Shown one piece after another: positions 59,380-64,000 of a stretch of 64,000 nucleotides of DNA. A model generated the notes under the pieces. The model did not search any database, was not told where the DNA came from, and was given only the letters and a program-made list of their open reading frames with translations. Each line of letters opens with the position of its first letter. Position 1 is the first letter of the stretch. Source of the stretch: Lacimicrobium sp. SS2-24 (GTDB lineage Bacteria > Pseudomonadota > Gammaproteobacteria > Enterobacterales > Alteromonadaceae); assembly GCF_002201535.1 (NCBI RefSeq), contig NZ_NIWW01000003.1, positions 310,001 to 374,000 on the forward strand, given 5' to 3'. The position numbers and the translations under genes are program-made.

Positions 59380-60459
59380 TTATTGCGCAGCCCCCTGCTT
59401 CATGGCTCGCTCACTGCGCCCTTCTTCTTTTTTCACCGGTAACCAGTCACTGAGGTTCCGCTCAATCAGATCGACCAGCATATCAATATGTTGCGGATCC
59501 GCATTGAGTGCCGGAATGTACTCATAACGTTTACCCCCTGCCTGCATAAAATACTCGCGATTCTCTTCCCCAATTTCCTCAATGGTTTCCAGGCAGTCGG
59601 CCGAAAAGCCGGGGCAAACGATTTGCACAGATTCCACGCCTTGAGCAGGCAGGCCTTTTAAGGTGGCATCGGTATAGGGTTTGAGCCATTCCTCTCTACC
59701 AAAACGGGACTGGAAGCTGGTCAGATAGTGTTGTGGATCCAGCCCCAGTTGCTCGGCAATCAGACGTGATGTCTTGAGACACTGACAATGATAAGGGTCA
59801 CCATTATCCAGATAGCGCCGGGGAATACCATGGTAGGAGAACACTAACCTATCGGCTCTGCCGTGTGCCTGCCAATGGCTCTGTATTTTATTGGCAACGG
59901 CGCGGATATAGCCTTCATCATCGCAGTATTGGTTAATAAAGCGCAGTTCCGGCATCCAGCGCTTGCCTTGCAAATACTGACTGAGCTTGTCGAAGGTGGA
60001 TGCCGTGGTCGAGGCGCAGTATTGTGGATACAGCGGCAACACTAGCAGCTTACGGACGCCATTTTTCAACATGCTGTCTACGGTGGTATCAATGGCGGGG
60101 TTGCCATACCGCATGGCAAACTCCACCTGCACATCATCGCCCCATTTTTGTGCAAGATGTTGGCGAATGCCCTTAGCCTGATCGCGGGTATGGAACAACA
60201 GTGGTGACCCTCGGTCGGTCCACACCGTTTTGTAGGCCGCTGCCGAACGAGCCGGCCGAATGTTTAAAATCACCAGATTCAGAATACACCACCAAATGAG
60301 GCGGGGCACCTCGACCACCCTCGGGTCAGACAAAAACTCTTTCAGATAACGTCTAAGCGCGGTTTTTGTCGGTTCATCAGGGGTGCCAAGATTGGTTACC
60401 AGCACCCCCACCTTGTCCGCTTGTTGATGACTGAATCCCTGGCTATTTCGATACTTCAT
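59380..60459 (-). CDS. hemH: ferrochelatase HemH
   Basis: HemH inserts ferrous iron into protoporphyrin IX, the last step of heme synthesis. The 359-residue protein has GVLVTNLGTPDEPT, the metal-site histidine in FSYHGIPRRY, QSRFGREEWLKPYT and the acidic CLETIEEIG. It is longer than E. coli HemH because of N-terminal and C-terminal extensions. It starts 18 bp after the stop of the AbgT-family gene, so it is probably co-transcribed with it. Confidence 0.96.
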   Translation of the reverse strand: MKYRNSQGFSHQQADKVGVLVTNLGTPDEPTKTALRRYLKEFLSDPRVVEVPRLIWWCILNLVILNIRPARSAAAYKTVWTDRGSPLLFHTRDQAKGIRQHLAQKWGDDVQVEFAMRYGNPAIDTTVDSMLKNGVRKLLVLPLYPQYCASTTASTFDKLSQYLQGKRWMPELRFINQYCDDEGYIRAVANKIQSHWQAHGRADRLVFSYHGIPRRYLDNGDPYHCQCLKTSRLIAEQLGLDPQHYLTSFQSRFGREEWLKPYTDATLKGLPAQGVESVQIVCPGFSADCLETIEEIGEENREYFMQAGGKRYEYIPALNADPQHIDMLVDLIERNLSDWLPVKKEEGRSERAMKQGAAQ

Positions 60460-60477
60460 TGTCTCTCCCTACCCGAA

Positions 60478-62073
60478 CTACGGCTGATAATAAGTTTCCG
60501 CACCTGGTCCTACAGGCATCCCCAGCAGGAACACCCACACGTAGAAGAGTAGCGTCCAGCCGACAAAAAAGATCATAGAATAGGGCAACATCGTCGCCAC
60601 CAGGGTGCCAATGCCGAGATTTTTCTTGTATTGACTGGCTACCGCCAGAATAAGCCCGAAATAGCTCATCATGGGGGTGATCAGATTGGTCACCGAGTCA
60701 CCGATGCGATACGCCGCCTGAATCACTTCTGGTGCAAAACCCACCAGCATCAGCATAGGGACAAAAATCGGCGCGGTGACGGCCCATTGTGCCGAGGCGC
60801 TTCCTAGCGAAAGATTAACCATGGCACACATGAGGATGAACAGCACGAATACCTCCGGACCATCCAGTCCGAGGGCCTGAAGCATGGCTGCGCCTTTTAC
60901 CGCCAAAACGGTACCCAGGTTAGTCCACTTAAAAAAAGCAACAAACTGCGCGGCAAAAAACACCAGCACAATATACATGCCCAGAGTACTCATCCCCTTG
61001 GACATCGCGTTGATAACATCCTTATCATTTTTCATCACACCCACTGTCTTGCCGTAGACAAAACCGGGAATAGCAAAGCTGATAAAGATAAAAGCGACAA
61101 TACCACGCAAAAATGGCGAACCCGCCACCTCACCGGTCTCCGGGTGACGCAGAATCCCCCACTCAGGTACGATAGTCAGCGCCAATAAAGCACACACCAG
61201 TGCAAAGGCCACTCCCGCCAGTTTTAATCCCTTCTTTTCGGTTCCACTGAGGGCTTCCATTTTCTGCTCAGATAATTCGATACTGGCCTCTGAGGGATCA
61301 TAATGACCCAGACGGGGTTCAACGATTTTTTCTGTCACCAGCGCCCCTAAGCCCGCAATCAGAAACGTACTGATTATCATAAAATACCAGTTAACTTCCG
61401 GACCCACGATATAGTCAGGGTCAATCATGTGGGCGGCGGCTTCTGTAATTCCCGACAATAGCGGGTCCACTGTGCCGAGCAACAGATTGGCACTATAGCC
61501 CCCGGATACCCCCGCAAAAGCTGCCGCAAGACCGGCCAGAGGATGACGACCGAGGGAGTGAAAGATCATCGCCGCAAGCGGGATAAGCACAACATACCCC
61601 AGCTCCGATGCCGTGTTGGAAAGAATACCGGCAAATACCACTGTGACAGTGACCATGCGTCTGGACGCGTTCATCACCAGTCCGCGCATGGCCGCTGACA
61701 GTAACCCCGAATGCTCCGCGATAGAGACGCCGAGCAGTGCCACCAGAACGGTGCCAAGGGGTGCAAATCCGGTAAAGTTCGTTACCAGTCCGGTGACTAT
61801 CCTTGCCAGTCCCTCCGCGCTGAGCAACGACACCACATAAATGACACCATCTGGTGCTCTGCCCGCTGCATTTTCAGGCCGGGGATCCATGACACTGATG
61901 TCAAAGTAACCCAATACCCCGCTCAGCAAAACGATAAACAGGGCAAAGCTGGCAAACAGGGTTATTGGGTGAGGAAGTAGATTACCGGCCCACTCGACGG
62001 TCGCTAGAAAACGATTAAACCAACCATTATTTGAAACCTGCGAGACATTATTATTGGTGTTTTCTGTCTGCAC
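60478..62073 (-). CDS. AbgT-family transporter
   Basis: AbgT proteins are inner-membrane transporters; E. coli AbgT imports p-aminobenzoyl-glutamate, and Neisseria MtrF and Alcanivorax YdaH export sulfonamides. The protein has about 11-13 transmembrane segments with family blocks NNGWFNRFLATVEWAGNLLPHP, GLLSAAMRGLVM, ASELGYVVLIPLAAMIFHSLGRHPLAGLAAAF and SASAQWAVTAPIFVPM. The best start is GTG at 62073: AAGGAG lies 7 bp upstream of it, inside the seven codons that an ATG at 62094 would add. Substrate and direction are unknown. Confidence 0.93.
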   Translation of the reverse strand: MQTENTNNNVSQVSNNGWFNRFLATVEWAGNLLPHPITLFASFALFIVLLSGVLGYFDISVMDPRPENAAGRAPDGVIYVVSLLSAEGLARIVTGLVTNFTGFAPLGTVLVALLGVSIAEHSGLLSAAMRGLVMNASRRMVTVTVVFAGILSNTASELGYVVLIPLAAMIFHSLGRHPLAGLAAAFAGVSGGYSANLLLGTVDPLLSGITEAAAHMIDPDYIVGPEVNWYFMIISTFLIAGLGALVTEKIVEPRLGHYDPSEASIELSEQKMEALSGTEKKGLKLAGVAFALVCALLALTIVPEWGILRHPETGEVAGSPFLRGIVAFIFISFAIPGFVYGKTVGVMKNDKDVINAMSKGMSTLGMYIVLVFFAAQFVAFFKWTNLGTVLAVKGAAMLQALGLDGPEVFVLFILMCAMVNLSLGSASAQWAVTAPIFVPMLMLVGFAPEVIQAAYRIGDSVTNLITPMMSYFGLILAVASQYKKNLGIGTLVATMLPYSMIFFVGWTLLFYVWVFLLGMPVGPGAETYYQP

Positions 62074-62313
62074 CGGGACACTCCTTAACTGCATAACAAT
62101 TTGTCAAAACCACATAGTTTACCTTAATCGCGGTTCGGAGGCACCGCACTGATAGCGCTAAAACTGGCCGAAACGTCGCGAAAAGTGAACGGAAAACAGA
62201 TTTATTCGCTGAATAGGTTTGCAATCTCTGTTGTGCCATCTGTTTTGTCGGTATAACTAGGCTCCATTTTTTGCGTCGGCCAGACTGGCAGAAACCGGAA
62301 TAGCAACAATCCA

Positions 62314-63684
62314 GTGAACACATCAAGCGCACAACAAAAAGGATTATGGGGGCTGAGTAAACCCTTGTTACTGGAACAGGCACTGCAATTCAGTGTGCCA
62401 TTAATCGACACCCTTTTTCTCAGCATCATCAGTGATCACGCCGCTGCCGCAGCAGGAGCCATTGCCCCCATCCTGTTCTTGTGCGGCAATCTGCTGTGGG
62501 TCATCGTCTTTGCCGGCGCCAGTATTGCCAACCAAAGACTGGGGGCCGGCTTAAAAGACAAAGCCATTGCCACGATCTGGGTCTTTGCATTCTGGTGCAT
62601 GATATTGAGCCTGATGCTTGCGGCGCTATTGTATTGGGGAATCGACCCGCTTATCGCCCTGATGGGGCTACCAGCACAAATGGCCGACTACGCCCATCAC
62701 TATTTGCACGTGGCATTTGTCCTGGTGGTCATCTGGAGCGCCAAAGCCATCTGTCAATCAATACTGAATATGTTTGGCCTGCCCGGCTGGAACCTGCTCG
62801 CTAATCTTATCTATTTTCTCGCCAATCTGGTGGGTAACACCATTATCGTCTTTCAGCTTTTCGGTATACCGGATTACGGTATTACCGGTATCGCCTGGGC
62901 CAGCGTTATTGCCTCGTTGCTGGGTGTTCTGGTAAGCCTTGTGGCGATCGCTACTCAACTGCACCTGCCCTTTAAGTGGGGCGATATCAGGCGCCATTCC
63001 GCTTCAGTCAGTCAGAACCTGGTGCGAATTGGCGCGCCCAGTATTATTGAGCCGATATCCTTTGACCTGAATCTGATCATGCTCAACAGCTTGGCAGCGA
63101 AGGTCAGCGCGCTGGCGCTGACTGCCAAGATTTTTATTTTCAATACCTTTATGCTGGGTGTCATCATCTCGGTCGCCCTCACAACCGCCACTCAGATTCT
63201 GGTGACCCAAAAGGTGGGTGCCGGCAAACTGGCCCATGCCGATCAACAGCTCAGGCACAGTCTCAGAATATCCCTGATGGGCACAGGCGTCGTGGCCGTT
63301 ATCCTCACGGCTTTCCATCATCCCATTATGGCCATGTACACTCAGGAGCAACAGTTACTTGGTGGTGCCGCCTGGTGGTTTTTACTGGCAGCATTATCGG
63401 AGCCCGGGCGCACCACCAACATCATGGTGGGCTTTAATCTGCGCGCCACCGGTGATGGCTGGTATATCTCCATCGCCGGACCACTCTTTACCTGGCTGGT
63501 CGCCCTGCCTATGGCTTATGTGATGGCGTTTATCCTGAACTGGGGATTAAGTGGGCTGCTACTGGGAGCCCTTTTGGATGAGTGCGGCCGCGCCCTGCTG
63601 TTCTGGAGACGCTGGCGACAACAACACTGGCACCACTCTCATATTCACGCCAGAGAAGCACGAAAAAACCCTGAGCGGGTCTGA
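62314..63684 (+). CDS. MATE-family efflux transporter
   Basis: This 456-residue inner-membrane protein has about twelve transmembrane segments in two related halves, as in MATE exporters (LLLEQALQFSVPLIDTLFLSII in the first half and GAPSIIEPISFDLNLIMLNSL in the second). These normally expel drugs or metabolites by sodium or proton antiport. The start appears to be GTG at 62314, with a weak ribosome binding site, so the exact start is uncertain. The basic, His-rich C-terminus (HWHHSHIH) is unusual. It is divergent from the AbgT gene. Confidence 0.9.
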   Translation: MNTSSAQQKGLWGLSKPLLLEQALQFSVPLIDTLFLSIISDHAAAAAGAIAPILFLCGNLLWVIVFAGASIANQRLGAGLKDKAIATIWVFAFWCMILSLMLAALLYWGIDPLIALMGLPAQMADYAHHYLHVAFVLVVIWSAKAICQSILNMFGLPGWNLLANLIYFLANLVGNTIIVFQLFGIPDYGITGIAWASVIASLLGVLVSLVAIATQLHLPFKWGDIRRHSASVSQNLVRIGAPSIIEPISFDLNLIMLNSLAAKVSALALTAKIFIFNTFMLGVIISVALTTATQILVTQKVGAGKLAHADQQLRHSLRISLMGTGVVAVILTAFHHPIMAMYTQEQQLLGGAAWWFLLAALSEPGRTTNIMVGFNLRATGDGWYISIAGPLFTWLVALPMAYVMAFILNWGLSGLLLGALLDECGRALLFWRRWRQQHWHHSHIHAREARKNPERV

Positions 63685-63823
63685 GTTGTACACTAACTGA
63701 CATTAAACTAAGGTTAGAAACTGTTGCCAGAATGCAAATAGGTGTTAGCATGCAGCCGCTAATCTGCTGCCTGTTAGTACGGCTTTTCAGGACAAGCTAA
63801 ATACCTTTGGAGGATACTCATTT

Positions 63824-64000
63824 ATGTCTCGCGTATTGATTATTGGTGCCGGTGGCGTCAGTTCCGTAACGGTCAAAAAATGTGCTCGTTTACCACAGCT
63901 TTTTGATGAAATTTATCTTGCCAGCCGCACCCTCTCTAAATGTGAGGCGTTGCAGCAGGAAGTCGGTGCAGATCGTCTCAAAGGGGTGTTTGCGGTTGAT
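63824..64000 (+). CDS. saccharopine/carboxynorspermidine dehydrogenase-like (3' truncated by window edge)
   Basis: Only the first 59 codons are visible. They start with a Rossmann dinucleotide motif (VLIIGAGGVSSVTVKKCA) and continue IYLASRTLSKCEAL, which is typical of the family containing carboxynorspermidine dehydrogenase and saccharopine dehydrogenase. In marine gammaproteobacteria the polyamine enzyme is more usual. GGAGG precedes the ATG by about 9 bp. Function is inferred from family only. Confidence 0.8.
   Translation, partial: MSRVLIIGAGGVSSVTVKKCARLPQLFDEIYLASRTLSKCEALQQEVGADRLKGVFAVD

Overview
The window reads as about 64 kb of chromosome from a marine-type gammaproteobacterium, most likely Alteromonadales (Alteromonadaceae-like). 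This is inferred from the gene orders secA-mutT, the full dcw division cluster, rsmI-lpoA-yraN-diaA-dolP, sspAB, petABC and rplM-rpsI, from the many large TonB receptors and c-di-GMP proteins, and from lineage-typical families such as DUF3718. Taxonomy was not tested by search. No tRNA, rRNA, CRISPR array, insertion sequence or prophage was seen.

Layout. 1-23.9 kb is core: a 5'-truncated thiI, then on the minus strand mutT, secA, an M23 peptidase, lpxC and the dcw cluster, transcribed mraZ-rsmH-ftsL-ftsI-murE-murF-mraY-murD-ftsW-murG-murC-ddlB-ftsQ-ftsA-ftsZ with many 4-bp overlaps. A 10-bp-periodic MraZ box lies upstream of mraZ. 24-31 kb holds a SapC-family gene, a PLP-dependent cysteine synthase-like enzyme with msrPQ, a DUF3718 gene, RNase P RNA and a chemoreceptor. 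31-36.7 kb holds a degenerate HD-GYP-like protein, rsmI and lpoA-yraN-diaA-dolP. 37-42.2 kb is a large TonB receptor followed by an S9 peptidase, probably a peptide uptake and degradation pair. 42.3-47.2 kb is sspAB, petABC and rplM-rpsI.

The most interesting region is 47.6-53.1 kb. A tetrapyrrole-methylase-fold protein closely resembles the alpha-N-methyltransferases of split borosin RiPP pathways (Shewanella SonM type). It is followed 46 bp later by a 91-residue protein with the features of a borosin precursor (SonA type). Seven bases after the precursor begins a TPR hybrid histidine kinase with REC and Hpt domains, overlapped by a REC-GGDEF diguanylate cyclase. The four genes look like one operon. 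Just upstream sits a Fur-box-like promoter driving what looks like a free-standing small RNA of about 100 nt with a strong terminator.

53.2-64 kb holds a periplasmic solute-binding protein carrying an 18-copy hexanucleotide tract that encodes an Ala-Gln repeat, a second TonB receptor, a GGDEF and a GGDEF-EAL protein, ferrochelatase downstream of an AbgT-family transporter, a MATE exporter and the 5' end of a saccharopine/carboxynorspermidine dehydrogenase-like gene.
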